A stretch of 64,000 bases of DNA from Xiphophorus maculatus (GCF_002775205.1 NC_036453.1:10682594-10746593), one strand, 5' to 3'; positions 36,030-47,969 are shown, numbered from the stretch's first letter. Notes: a model not told the origin generated them from the letters alone. Numbers and translations: made by a program.

Positions 36030-37250
36030 ATTGAAATTCCGTCAACCTTTTCAAATTTTGTCACTTTATATCCTCAAACTTAAGATTTTGTTTGACAGAC
36101 CAACACAAACTGGTGTATAATTGTGAAATTGAAAGATTTGTAGTTGGAGTTTAAAATTACAGATCAAAGCAGGGGTGTGTCTTTATCAACTTTGCAGATG
36201 TAAAGACTGAAAGTTTGGCTCATTCTTATTCGCAAAATCATTCAAGCTCATTGACTGGTTGATGACTGTTTTTAAGTTACAGCTGCCCAACTTTATGAAG
36301 GTCTGGACTTTTTACTGAATCACCGTAGCAGATGAATAAACTGTGATCTGAACCATTGCAGCTCTTCCTTTATGTTTGGGATTGTCCTGGTGGAAGTTAA
36401 ATTTTCGTCCCAGTCTCAAGCGTTTTAAGCCTCTAGTTTCCTTATTGTATTGCTATGTGTTTTACTAGATCCATCTTCCCACTGACACTGACCGGCCTCT
36501 CTTGTCTCTGCAGACAAAAAGCATTTCCCACAATAGCATGCTGCCCCCATGCTTCATTGTGTATGGTGTATTCATTGTGATATGTAGTTCTAGTTTTCCA
36601 TCGCACACATTGATGTGAATTAAAGTCAAAACTAATTTTAGTAAATTAAGCTCACGTTTGTGCTACCTAGTGTTGGTCAGTCACAAAAATCCCAATAAAA
36701 TATGTTAAGATTTGTTGTTGGAATATGGGAAAATGTCAGTTCCTCCAGTTAGTCCATTCATCGTTTGAAAATTTAGCAATTTTCACCAATCATTGTAACT
36801 TTTTCATAAATCTGGCTAGGCTCCTTAATGTTTTCTGTATTTTCTTCTTCTCTGACCAATTGCTTCAACTTGGCTGAATTTTGACCAATAACCTTAGCCC
36901 CCTTGAGACTTAATTTCCTGTTTTTTTATTTACTGAAATTTGTATAAAAGGTGATATTTCAAGAAGGTGCTTGAACATGTTATTTGCACAAACAATATTA
37001 ATTATGTTAAAATTGCCTCTCTTTTTGGTTAAGGTTATGTGCTTTTTTATAAGACTATGTTATCCCAAAAAGAAGGCATATAAAAATTCACAACTTTGAT
37101 GGCAACCTTTTGAAAAAACTTCTGCAAAATCAGTAATTTTATGTTACAACATTTAAAAAAAGACATGGCAACATACTTGAGGGACTAAAATGTGAAAACA
37201 ATGGGGTGATGGATGAAAATGTATAAATACTTTTTTCAGGGTATTGTACA
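36030..37250 (-). mobile_element. Tc1/mariner-like element fossil, near full length
   Basis: About 1.2 kb, with ordered antisense Tc1-type phrases: TGTCACTTTATATCCTCAAA near the left end, CATTTCCCACAATAGCATGC and CCCCCATGCTTCATTGTGTA in the middle, and TATAAATACTTTTTTCAGGG at the right end. Transposase coding is destroyed. Confidence 0.7.
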
Positions 37251-37507
37251 TGTCAAATACTATAGAATGCATGGATACATGCACGGCATAATTTGCAATT
37301 ATGAGTTTTTATTGCACCACAAACAAGTAACCCTACAAAGCAACAGCTAAACATTTGGAGCCAAACATCTAAACTATAACCTGTAATCCAAGAGAATTTA
37401 GGCTGTAACTTTTACTTTTGCTGTTTAGCAATCCAGATCATCTTTGTAGTTAGTCACAAATATCATCTGGATTGTTGAAAGATAGAAAGCAGTTTTGACT
37501 TTGGCAA

Positions 37508-37861
37508 AACATGCAAAAACTGTGAAAGAAAATCTTAGAAAAGAGTTTAAATAGGACGTAACTTAAAAGTAACATTTGAGTAAGAAATAGGAGCTTGTTT
37601 TAAGTCAATAATTCCATAATACTGATGACAAAATAATACTTCCACTGCCAGATTATTTCACATATAACAAAATTTTTCCCTAAAGTGAAATAATCTGCAA
37701 ATGGAACTAACGCTTTTCTATCAATAGTTAGGAATTACCGACTTAAAACAAGCTGTTAAAATGTTACTTGTAAATTTTGTCTTATTTCAAGTGTAGGCTA
37801 CTAATATATTTGAACTGGAAACTAGACAAAAGTATTTAGTAATATTATGTGCTTTGCAGTG
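37508..37861. mobile_element. Foldback MITE, copy 1
   Basis: Ends in TTTGCAGTG, the reverse complement of CACTGCAAA at the left end of the copy at 38821. Internally AAGTCAATAATTCC and its approximate complement GGAATTACCGACTT face each other, so most of the element folds on itself. Confidence 0.7.
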
Positions 37862-38416
37862 TAACAACCTTTTGTTTGAGCTTATAAAATGTACGTTCAA
37901 ATAAAATGATGGTAGGGTTGTCAGAATCATGTGACAAGAATGAACAATAAAGTCCAACCTGAAGACAAATGAGTGTCAGAATCTTAAAGCCTGGTCTCCA
38001 AGTTTAACCTCAGATTCCATCTGAAAGTAAAAAAGAACAACATCATAAATGCCCCGTCTTAATTCCAGCACAAACAACTTCTCTGACGCATATTTTTGTT
38101 GTTCTAACGTGAATCAACAGCCTGCAGGGGGTTCTTGACTACACTCTGACGTGAATTTCTCTGGGCCTCAGTTAACCTGAAGTGAACAAGGGCTGAAAGT
38201 TTGATTACATCTTTAAATGAATCCCTTCCCTGGTTCTGACATGAATAATCCAACACAGAGCATATAGTTTGACTGAAAGAGCTGCTGTTAGGATGTGTGG
38301 ACATTTCTAATCTACAGTAGTCTGCTACACTCTAGAAACTAAACCCAGCTCTTACTCTCTTCTTTTAGCATCAACGAGAGAAATTTATGCTCTATCTCCA
38401 GGACAACACTTTTAAA

Positions 38417-38418
<2 letters not shown>

Positions 38419-38466
<48 letters not shown>
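38419..38466. repeat. (AT)n microsatellite
   Basis: 48 bp of AT dinucleotide. Confidence 0.96.
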
Positions 38467-38468
<2 letters not shown>

Positions 38469-38627
38469 CCTTAGCTCACTTTGGCTAGAAGGCCTTAGCA
38501 ACCTTGTCTGTGTATGGCATCATGAAGAAAATTTTGGGATCAGGAAATTGATCCAAAACACAAGGCTTAATAAACGCAGAGATGGTTCACCAAATACAAA
38601 ATCTCCTTTTAAAATGAAGACTAAGTG

Positions 38628-38706
38628 TTATCCATCAATCAAGCTTATTTATATATCACATTTCAGCAACAGGTTCAAAGTGCTTTACATTGTGAAAACA
38701 TAAAAA
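38628..38706 (-). mobile_element. LINE 3' terminal fragment
   Basis: ATCAATCAAGCTTATTTATA followed by TTCAAAGTGCTTTACAT is the reverse complement of an L2-type LINE 3' end with an ATTG tail, the same type of end as at 40660-40709. Confidence 0.5.
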
Positions 38707-38820
38707 AGAGATAGGAATCATTTTGTGTCCTATTCACAAAAGATGAATACATAGTTGTGTTTAAATATACTCAAATTAATGGTTTACCTTAAAATATTTC
38801 CAAGAATCATTTGGCTGCTG

Positions 38821-39195
38821 CACTGCAAAAATACTAAATCTTATGAAGTATTTTTGTCTTTCTAACACAGATATTTTAGAACATTTGAAATAAGACAAGT
38901 AACCTTTCAGCAAGATATAGCTGATTATTTTAAGTCAATAATTCTATAATTATGATTTAAAAGGTTTTTGTCATATAGTACATGTTCCATTGGCAGATTT
39001 TTCCACTTATACCAAAATGTTTTCCATGTTACAAGTTTAAAATCTGCCAGTAGAACTATTACTCTTTCATCAATAATAAGGAATTATTAACTTAAAACAA
39101 TGTCATATATGTTGCTGAAAAGTCGCTTTTAAATGAGTACTGTAGACAAAGATATTTGCACTAGAAAAAAAAAAAAAACTTGGTGTTTTTGTGGT
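38821..39195. mobile_element. Foldback MITE, copy 2
   Basis: Starts with CACTGCAAAAATAC and carries the shared internal sequence (GACAAGTAACCTTTCAGCAAG, AAGTCAATAATTC). A 14-nt A run lies near the degraded right end. Confidence 0.7.
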
Positions 39196-39716
39196 GTGTG
39201 GAACAACAGGGGTACCAGTGAATGTGGAGGCTGCTGTACTGTATATTTGAAGAAAACACAAGCCTTGACTTGATCTGCATTTATAAATGTATGAAAATAG
39301 TCTAGAGGTATAATAACATAATGGTATATGTCTGCCACCCAGACCAGAGTGCCCTTGCACGCCCCTCTGCAGCCCTGTTGTTCTCATGAAGGCCCAAGCT
39401 CCCGAGGCCCCCGACAGACACACACGTGTAATTGGAAGCGTCTGGCGTTGCGTGTCAGCCTACGACCTCAGTGCTTCTGTCTACACGTACAGAGAGATTC
39501 CGACCTGTACACACACTTAAAGTCGAGTCACAGTATATCATGACCCCCACGCCACAGGTATGGTTTTACACTGATCTATTGGCTGCGAGAGACCGTGGGA
39601 GAGGGGAGTGGATGCCTGTCTGCCCACAGGACTCATCTACATGTGGTTTTAAAGTAGTGAAAGAGCAAAAAAAAAAAGGTACAAAACCTTAGACGTACGA
39701 ATTATGTTGGCTTGAC
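39196..39716. other. Intergenic, nothing recognised
   Basis: Unique-looking sequence; open frames lack domain signatures. Confidence 0.4.
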
Positions 39717-39779
39717 ATGAATGGCATGAGGATGCACCGACACACTGGAGAAAGCAAAGGCGGGAGCTGCACATGGACT

Positions 39780-40380
39780 TTCGTCCGCCTGTTTATTTTT
39801 AGTCGCATTGATACCTGCAGCAATGTTTTAACAGGTCTGTCAAAAAAATCAATCAGAAAGCTGCAGCTTATCCAGAATGCTGCTGCTCGCATTCTCACTA
39901 AAACCAGGAAGTTAGAGCTCACCAACCTGGTTCTAAAGTCCTTCCACCGGCTTTCAAATACTAGCAAATACTGTTGCTAGTTTACAAATCAAGGAACAGC
40001 TCAACGTCACAATACATTGGAGATCTGCTGCTGTTGTATCAACTCAGGTCTTCTGGTTCTGGTCTGCTCTGCATCCCCAGAACCAAACATAGAGAAGCAG
40101 GATTCAACTTCTATACACCACAAATCTGGATTAAACTTCCAGAAAACTACAAAACAGCCGAAACACTGAGCTCCTTTAAATCAAGGCTAAATGTCCATGA
40201 TCACAAGTTGCTTGTGAACCATATTAAATGGAACACAGACCAACTTACTGGATGTGTATTGACGATTTTAATCATGAAATTTGACTAAATGCAATGTCTA
40301 TAACTTTTTTCACAATTGGTGATTGTCTGATGTGTTTATGATGTTTTTTGTTTTCATCAAGCACATTGAATGTATTGTGA
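39780..40380 (+). pseudogene. L2-like LINE reverse transcriptase C-terminal fragment
   Basis: Two consecutive frames give the C-terminal end of an L2/Maui-type LINE ORF: LSKKSIRKLQLIQNAAARIL, then after a break near 39975 LLLLYQLRSSGSGLL and TLSSFKSRL. The block WLPV...RIDFKI expected between them is missing, so there is a deletion plus a frame change. The 3' UTR follows (AAGCACATTGAATGTATTGTG) and is then interrupted by tRNA-like units before it resumes at about 40661. The catalytic part is absent, so this is a dead copy. Confidence 0.78.
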
Positions 40381-40391
40381 AAAGGTTAGTG

Positions 40392-40463
40392 TAGCCGAGG
40401 ATGGTTTCAATAAATCGACCTTTGGGTTATGGGCTCAGCACGCTTCCTCTGCACCGCTCTGCT
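40392..40463 (-). pseudogene. tRNA-iMet(CAT)-like sequence, degenerate
   Basis: 72 nt, the exact length of vertebrate initiator tRNA, starting AGCAGAG and containing GAAGCGTGCTG and CCCATAACCC with anticodon CAT at 40431-40429. I count about nine substitutions from the remembered human sequence, including two that break the T-stem (GATTT facing CCATC) and one in the acceptor stem. A TTTT pol III terminator follows on the minus strand near 40383-40380. Best read as a tRNA pseudogene. Confidence 0.75.
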
Positions 40464-40474
40464 TTCGCCCCACA

Positions 40475-40546
40475 TGCCGTGACCCGGATTCGAACCGGGG
40501 TTGCTGCGGCCACAACGCAGAGTACTAACCACTATACAATCATGGC
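40475..40546 (-). tRNA. tRNA-His(GTG), nearly intact
   Basis: 72 nt with A box TAGTGGTTAGTACTC, anticodon GTG at 40513-40511 and B box GGTTCGAATCC. Differences from the remembered vertebrate tRNA-His are few; two are compensating in the T-stem (ACCCC with GGGGT), which keeps pairing. One acceptor-stem mismatch remains (A4 opposite C). No T run lies between its 3' end and the iMet-like unit 11 bp away, so a primary transcript might span both. It could be a functional gene, but its position inside a dead LINE tail favours a recent relic. Confidence 0.7.
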
Positions 40547-40624
40547 TTCTTACTTGAATGTCTCTCTTGTCAGCCACACTTAACAAACCTTTCCTCTGAA
40601 GATTTTGAGAAGAGAGAAAAGGAA

Positions 40625-40656
40625 TCCTTCGAGCCGGAGTTGAACCAGTGACCATA
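40625..40656 (-). pseudogene. tRNA-Tyr 3' part, truncated
   Basis: The minus strand reads GGTCACTGGTTCAACTCC then GGCTCGAAGGA, the variable loop, T-arm and 3' acceptor strand of tRNA-Tyr, followed by TTCCTTTTC with a pol III-type T run. The 5' half, D-arm and anticodon arm are missing. Confidence 0.65.
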
Positions 40657-40659
40657 GGC

Positions 40660-40709
40660 TGAGATGTGCTATGCAAACAAAATCCATTGATTGATTGATT
40701 GATTGATTA
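40660..40709 (+). mobile_element. LINE 3' end resumed, with (ATTG)n tail
   Basis: GATGTGCTATGCAAACAAAA followed by six ATTG units is the expected terminus of the L2-like LINE whose 3' UTR stops at 40380. It shows that the tRNA-like block lies within the LINE. Confidence 0.65.
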
Positions 40710-42599
40710 AACACATCAAGAATTAAATGATACTTCAGTAACAAATACTAGTGAATCTTAAAAGTTTCAGCTAAATAGGAAGCTGGGACTGCGGAGCAGC
40801 ATTTCATAACCCAGATATTGTGTTTGTGTTGGATGATGTTGAGCTGAACGTTTCACAGACCATCATTCTAAGGTGAGCCAGAAAGTACATGCTGCTTCCT
40901 TTCTGCTGCTGTGGCTTGTGCACTTAAAGAATTGTTGCCATAATGATGGACGGCATTCCTTTACTTTCTACACCATTACTTACCTAAATCACTGTACTGT
41001 ACTTTACTATTTTTATCATTTTTAAAAGATATATTTGTTATTTTCTTATGTCTTGCTGTTACTTATGTGACACGTAATGCTTTGAGTGTGAGGACAACTC
41101 ATGTATAATACATACCAAACAGTCAACAACACACATGTAAACAACAATGGAGGGAGGAGAGAGATTCTAGTTTTCCAGATGGATTGAACACCATCTTCCT
41201 GAAAGTCATCTTTTCTGAAGCCATAAAAATGCTATAAATAGGAGAGACTAAAGCCACCTACAATGTTGTGAGAAAGGCGGCACTCTTGTATCAAACTGCA
41301 ATCAGACCACCATGCTGGTGGTTGTTAAATAAAAGCCAAGGTCGGCAGAAGACACCCAGAATCACAACATTTATTCCTCCAGGTTACATTCCGGTTATCT
41401 CCGGGGTAAATCGTCCAAGACAGAAGCAGTTCATAGCCAACGTGAGCGCATTTCACAAGAGATCATCTCACACCGCCTTGATACAGACGGGATTACACTT
41501 TGGCTAGAAGCCCAAACATCAGTTGGGATGCTACTAGCATGAGATTGCAAACGGGGAACCAAACAACACAAGACATCGGCAGAACCGGCCATAAATCCCA
41601 TCCGGAGGTCAGTGAGAATGAGAAACAATGAGTGGCTGGAGTGAATGGCCAGATGTGCGGCGGTGCTGCTGAGGAGCAAGACAGATTTATGGCCGCTTCT
41701 TTAATGAGGTAACATCCTTTTCACTCATAAGACTTTTAAGAACTATTTCTTTGGCTCCCACATGCAAGGAAAAAAAAGCAATACTGCTGGAGGTGAGGCA
41801 AAGATGCAGGAGGGAAAGAGGAGGGATGAGTGGGAAGAAAGCGAAGGCGTGAATGTAAAATTTAAAACTTCTAGTCTTTCGTACGTCACTGAAACAGCTG
41901 GAAAGGCGTAGAGGGAGTTAAAGGGAGGGTAGAAAACTGGTGTAAAAGTAAAACAAACAAGGCGAAAAGATTTATAATATGTTTTATTTCTGTTAATGGA
42001 ATTATTTGGGGGGGTTTTCCCAGTGGGAAAGGACAAAATACATGTTTTGTAAAATATGCACATATTTTACATAACATAAACTGTAAAGACACGACCACTT
42101 GAGGATCTTTATTTGTGGCAATGCTGGATCACACACATCAAAGTGCTGTGACTAAACAATCTCAGGATCTGTTTCGCCTCTGCAGGATATTGGATGCAGT
42201 TAAAGGTTCTGCTGAACCCAACAGATCTCTGGAGAGCTGAGCAAACATTGCATATGTAATCAACATAAACAGCTAAAAGGCCTTTAGATTCTATTGTTTC
42301 TAAAATTTAGGCCAAAACTGTTCAATCACCTGGCAGAAGTAGGTTTAAAAAAACCTTTTAACATTATCAACATGTTTCAATTGAGTGGAAGTAATATTAA
42401 GATTTTGTCTCTTTCAAGCGTTGATTTGATTGACAATCTAATCAGGGTGATGGTAATGAGACCTTTGACCTTTTGGTTTTGATATTTGGTGAACATAATG
42501 AGAGAATCTGACACCTGGATTAGAAGGATAGGTTTTCTAGATGTTCTTTAAGAGGAAATGTTGTGTATTAGATTGTCCTGGTTGAATTCTGGTTTATTT
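40710..42599. other. Intergenic; unique island at 41120-41720
   Basis: The island is GC-richer, has no recognised repeat, and contains CTATAAATAG at 41232-41241, a perfect MEF2 consensus that could also be a TATA box. No gene recognised. Confidence 0.4.
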
Positions 42600-43260
42600 T
42601 TTTAAATATTACTCATGAAACATTGGAATTTCAAAACAAAGATTATACATTCTGAATTGTTTTTTAATTCTAATTTACATGATTACAAACTAGACATACA
42701 ATCGAAGTTAGATTTATACCTCCAAACGTTCACAAAATACAAATTCTTTGAAGATGCCGTCTCATATAGACTTATGTTCACATGGAACTCCTTAAAAATA
42801 TACTGGCGATACATCAGAAAAATGATTTTCAAACAACTTCAAGAAGGTATTTACAAGAAAAACAGCTTTACTGAATGGTTCTTCTTAATGCTATATCTTC
42901 TTATATTGATTGTGTATGTTTTTCCATATGTATACATAAGGAAGTGAATGAGAATGTTTTTTATTATGTTGTAATTGATTTGTTGTGATGTATGGCCTCT
43001 GTGTTGTTTTTGTCTTGTCGGCCTCAGGCTCCGGTCTTCCCATGTCTTATGCTGTTATGGACTGAAATGAAATTTTGTTGGGCCCCTGTTCAATAACAAT
43101 GAAGACGTTCTGATTCTGATTTGATTATACTGGTAGTCATTTTTGATTTTGAATTTATTATGATTCATGCATGTTGTGTATGCCTGGTCGTTTATGTTGA
43201 ATACGTTGACCCCAGGATGGATGGATAGAGGGAGCTGCAACTAATGGGGATCCCAGTAAA
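42600..43260 (+). mobile_element. Probable LINE 3' ends (two, tandem)
   Basis: The first part ends in TGAAATGAAATTTTGTTG and a GTTCTGATTCTGATTT tail of hexamer repeats. The second ends in GGGGATCCCAGTAAAAG behind a GGAT run. Both look like retroposon tails. A 110-codon frame at 42615-42947, rich in Lys, Tyr and Phe, is not recognisable. Confidence 0.4.
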
Positions 43261-44156
43261 AGAATGAGAGAATCACTGGTGCCTCTGAGATGATTTTCAA
43301 ATCCCACCAGTGATGAGTTTTTCTTTATTTCTCACAAATTGAACCAAGTTTTCTCAGTAGTGGGGTTGGAGTTGTGGGAGCAAAACAGAAACTAACAATT
43401 TGTATTAAGTGACTGAACTGCTGGTAGGCGGACATCTGGGAATATCATGCCGGCCTGCGCTCATGGCTATGGAGCAGTTTTTGAATTCCTGAGCTGAGCT
43501 CTTCATCCTCTGTTTTACTTATTTATGGTTTGGCATAAAAAGAGTTATAGTAAACCATGAATGATTGCTCTTTATCTTTGTTTTAAAGAATACTATATGT
43601 GTCCAGCATGACTGACAGCTCTTTCATTTTTAAATCTGAAGCTGTTATGCCTCCCATGACACAGACAAGACCTGGAACCTCCTGACTCAGATCAGTTCAA
43701 ATCAATATTGCAGTCTGCAGTATCCAATGAAATGAAAGACAAGATCCAGTTGAATAATGAAGCAGAAACTCTGAAAATGTACCTGGTTGTTGTTTTGGTC
43801 CCACCCTTTTTGGTTAGTAGGCACTAGTGGGTAACCAGTACCACCACTCAGACAAACAGAAACTTAAAGATTTAGACCTTAAATTAGCTACAACATAGCA
43901 AAAACACATTGTATTCAAATGTACAGCACAGTATTTCATGTAGGAAATATGACAGTTTAAAGAGACGCCTCAGTTCTAGTGCAGAAGAAACATTCTGAAC
44001 TGTATAAGAGAGTAAATCAGTGTGGGCTTTTCTCCCTCTGGGTTGACCTTCAGGTGACTGGCTATGCTCCTTGAACTGGTTTTATGAGCTATACAAAGCA
44101 TTTTCATTACAGGTTTTGCATAAAATTATTCTTAGATGATGAGTCACAGGTAAGTC
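43261..44156. other. Intergenic, nothing recognised
   Basis: No gene or named repeat seen. Confidence 0.4.
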
Positions 44157-44222
44157 ACAGTATATGCACTGTACAACAACAAAACATTGTACAGTGCATA
44201 TACTGTACAATGTACAGTATAT
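44157..44222. repeat. Chained palindromes: 20-bp and 12-bp arms
   Basis: Arms 44157-44176 and 44187-44206 are perfect (20 bp, 10-nt loop). Inside the right arm a new inverted repeat begins: 44198-44209 with 44211-44222 (12 bp, 1-nt centre). Direct copies of TACAATGTACAG follow. Confidence 0.9.
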
Positions 44223-47200
44223 ACAATGTACAGCCCAACCAAATGGGCTGGAGCTACACATGTGACCTTTTTTTATTTACAAATGGGACTTTTTTTGAAA
44301 CAGCTCATTCTTCTCACACCAGAAAGCTTTAAGCTATTGCCTAGAAAAAGCTTGGTGTTTTTTAAGCAATTGGGCTGTTTTCAGAATCAGTAGAAACATA
44401 AATAGGAGTAAAAACAAAACACTGTAAAATGTGAATTTTGTATAATAATTCACCTCTAAGAGAAACTTGTAAGCCACTAACTCCTGACGCTCCAGAGGGC
44501 ACATTGGGTGACAGCATGTCACAATAAAATAAAATTATTAGGCAAGTGGCTATTTTCATTAAACATCAACTACAGTGCTCTTGGTTAATCTAAACATATT
44601 AATAAACCTCAAACATGAATATTTAAACAAGTAGAAGTGAGGTTTTGGGATTTTTAGAAGAATATGTACATGAGCACAATTATTGGACATAATTATTACG
44701 CAACTAAGTGAAAAACACATTTCCTCGTTATTTTTAATTTTAATCTGTTAAAGTCAAAATTATAAATAACTTAAGACTTTAAATCTATCCTTCTTGGAAT
44801 CATAAAATATGCCTAAAAATTATGATTTGATCAAAATACCCACTTACCTAATATTTGTAAGACAGGGTCCTGATAATAAAATAACTCATCCTTCAAACTG
44901 ATTTGTCACTAATATTGAGACCGATCACTTTTATTTCATTAAACGGATGAAATGTTGGTACATTAATATAATGTAGAATAATGTTCGTTCCAAAGGAGAA
45001 GTAAAAATTTAAAAAAATGTAAAAGACTTATTGAGAAAAAGTCTGCTTCTATAGTTTTCTATTGTAATTGTTAATGAAATGCATGTAAAACACATTTATT
45101 ACAATTGTACAGCCCTCCAGTTGTTATATGATCACAGTCTGACAAAACAAAGGCCGCTGTTTTCTCTACTAACTATGACATTAATGAACACACTCCTATT
45201 ACTGGGCTCAACTTTTATTCAATACAAAAAAATATGGATGGGCACCGCAACAGAATGCATCATATAAAACTGAAGGGCCTTAGTCTGTTTTTGCAAAGTC
45301 GGTGGGCGGCCATTTATGAGCTGTTAACATGAATAAAACAAGCTTTTAAAGCAGAGGAGGTAACAGAGGATTTGTGTGGCTGCACTTTGGGGTCTTTGGC
45401 CGAAAACACTGGCACAGATTGTATTAGCTCACTGAATGGCAGAGTCATCACCCACTAACTCCTTCACTTATTATAGATCCACTCCTACTCCAGTTGAACG
45501 GCGCAGAAGGAAGCAGAGAGGATGAGAAAACAAGCCAGCAGTTTCATGAACGGGCACAAGAGCACTCTGTAAATAAATCTGAGAGGGAAAAAAACGCCAA
45601 GGTGAGCCAAACCCGCTGAAGCAAGCTTGACATGGAGTGACAAGTACCAAAATTGAATTTCCGTGCAAGTGATGTAATCCACTGGCCTGGGTCACAAGAT
45701 GTTATTATCTTAATTTGAAGTTCATTAATCGTTGGTAGAGCGAGCCGATGACAAGGTTTCCACCTTGTCCCAGCTGCGCGGAGCTGCCAGCTGATTTAGG
45801 ACGGCTCCTGCCTCGGTATGTAAACGATTTGCAGCAGGAATGTATAAGCAAGCCATAAAAATAGGATTTGGCCTGAGACACTCAAGACAGATCGTGCTGT
45901 AAAAAAGCACACCCCATCTCGACCGCAGTCTGGAGGGGTCTGTCGACCTGTTTTGGGGATGGGATGGTTGATTCGGACTGGTTTCCAGTTTGAATGCTGG
46001 AAATTACAAGCCCTCACAATTAAAACATTGTTTAACTTTTGATTCTCAGGGGAAAGCTTTCAAACACACATGTTTGCAGGTGTTCATGACAACAGGCTGT
46101 AAATATAATTTTTATCTTCTTCTGGTGGCAGTACACTTTGTAAGATGAAATATGACTTCCAATACTGACAACTGGAATTTTACATCTATTTAAAAATGAG
46201 CAGCATTTCATATTTCTGGATATTTTAAGTCTGATTGTAATTTCTGAGAAGTTTGACAAAATTAGCACTTTGATTTTTGCAAATTAATTATAGGTTCATG
46301 TTTTGTTAAGAACTCATCTCATTTTATATTATGTTATGTTCTGAGAGATTCATACCAAAAATATAACCTTGGTTGAAAAAAAACTGTTCGAATCTAAATC
46401 TGCCAGTGATACATATTCTTGGGCTTAAATAGAGAAAATGACCTGAACTGGTCAGCTGTCTGTTTGGTCTGCATTTATGACCTGCACCCAGCGCCGAAGA
46501 ATGATTCATTTAATTTTTTATAACATGAGAAAATATAGTGAAATTCAAAAATGTGTGTAAAGATGGCGGTACTCAGAAACCTTGTATCGACCTAAAAGAT
46601 TGTTAAAGAATGTTTCACAATTACTACCTTAGATGGTGCTACAATAGAGTCCAAAGGACAGATGTGAGCATTAAATCTGAGTCAGTATCTGTTTGCAAAG
46701 AGGGTTCACACATAATCCAGGGTGAAGCAAAGCACAGCAGCTTGTAGAGAAATATTGACAGCATGGAGTGAGGTTAGCACGGCAGCTTAACTTCTTTCAC
46801 ATCCATCAGCTGCAGCCATGCTTAAAACAGCGAAAGAAAAAACAGGAGACCCAAATGTAGACTTCATCGGTAATCTGCCTTCTCTTCATTTTCCAGCATC
46901 AGATATGACTAAAATAACTAAACTTGAGGTTTGAATGATTAGAAATTTAACTGCAGGTAAGATCCCCAAGGGTCAGCGTTATGTCTGCAGGAGAATGTTT
47001 AAGAAACAGCGACTTAACTCTAATCTTAAACCAAACAAGCTAAAGCAAACTTTGGCCTCTCTCTCCATTTAACAGTAAAACTTGCCTGTCACTGTCTTCT
47101 CTAGCATGTTTCAGCGTCAGAGCTGACACAGAAACCTGTCGCACAAGGTGAGGAATATGATGCACTCATTTGCAGAGGAAAGTCAACTTTGTCAGCTTTT

Positions 47201-47525
47201 TGTCTGAAAAGGATTTTTGTGTAACACACACATGCAATAGAGTCTCTGTGTGAGTTTCTGATGACATTAAAATTATTCTATTTCCATTTTTTTTTCTTTT
47301 GTCCTTCTGCAAGGGGTTACATTTGCTAACTGTACAATGAATCAGCTTTAGTCCCCGAAAATATATTGTAAAAGCACAAAATTTCCCTTTTTAATTTTTG
47401 CCAATTTCTCTAATTTTATTCTTTAAAATTCCTTGAACAAATCTACGACATTTAATTTTCTAAGAGATCATTTGTGTGCTTCTTTTACAGAGACATATAG
47501 AAACATTTGAATGATATTGATTATG
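44223..47525. other. Intergenic, no gene
   Basis: AT-rich apart from a unique GC-richer block at 45350-46000 that may be conserved non-coding DNA. No RNA gene or repeat family recognised. Confidence 0.4.
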
Positions 47526-47570
47526 CAGCATGCAGGACTACTGACAACAAAAGAGAAGTCCTGCATGCTG
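47526..47570. repeat. Perfect 14-bp inverted repeat
   Basis: CAGCATGCAGGACT at 47526-47539 and its exact complement at 47557-47570 enclose a 17-nt A-rich loop. The stem is too short for a typical microRNA precursor. Confidence 0.85.
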
Positions 47571-47969
47571 AATCCTAAAGGACGTGCATGATGCCTCGGC
47601 CATCACACGCCGCTCCTGGTGTGTTTTCACACAGTGAGCATATCAAACAGACTCTAACCAAACCCAGCCCCAAACCACCAAGACGGAGAACCTGAAAATA
47701 AACTGCCGTGTTTTGGTGTAACAGCGATGGCTTCACTTTAACCGCTGTCTGTGTCTTTTCACATGGATTAAAATGTTTTTGAAAAAAAAGAAAGCCTTAA
47801 TAGATCTACGACATCTTTGTAGTCTTTGGAGTGATTAACGTTGATGTCCAGAGGAGACTTGAGCCTTCTGGGTTGTTGTTGGGCATCATAATTAGGTTTT
47901 ATTTGAGTTTAAGGAAACTTTGTCAGAGTTGATTTTTCCAACTCAATAAAGAATCCCAAGTAATTTAAT

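Noticed and set aside
40407..40676. 89-codon minus frame containing NPGSNPGHG
   Set aside because: The peptide is a translation of tRNA B-box sequence; the region is tRNA-derived.
47526..47570. Possible microRNA precursor
   Set aside because: A 14-bp perfect stem with a 17-nt loop is too short for a Drosha/Dicer substrate.
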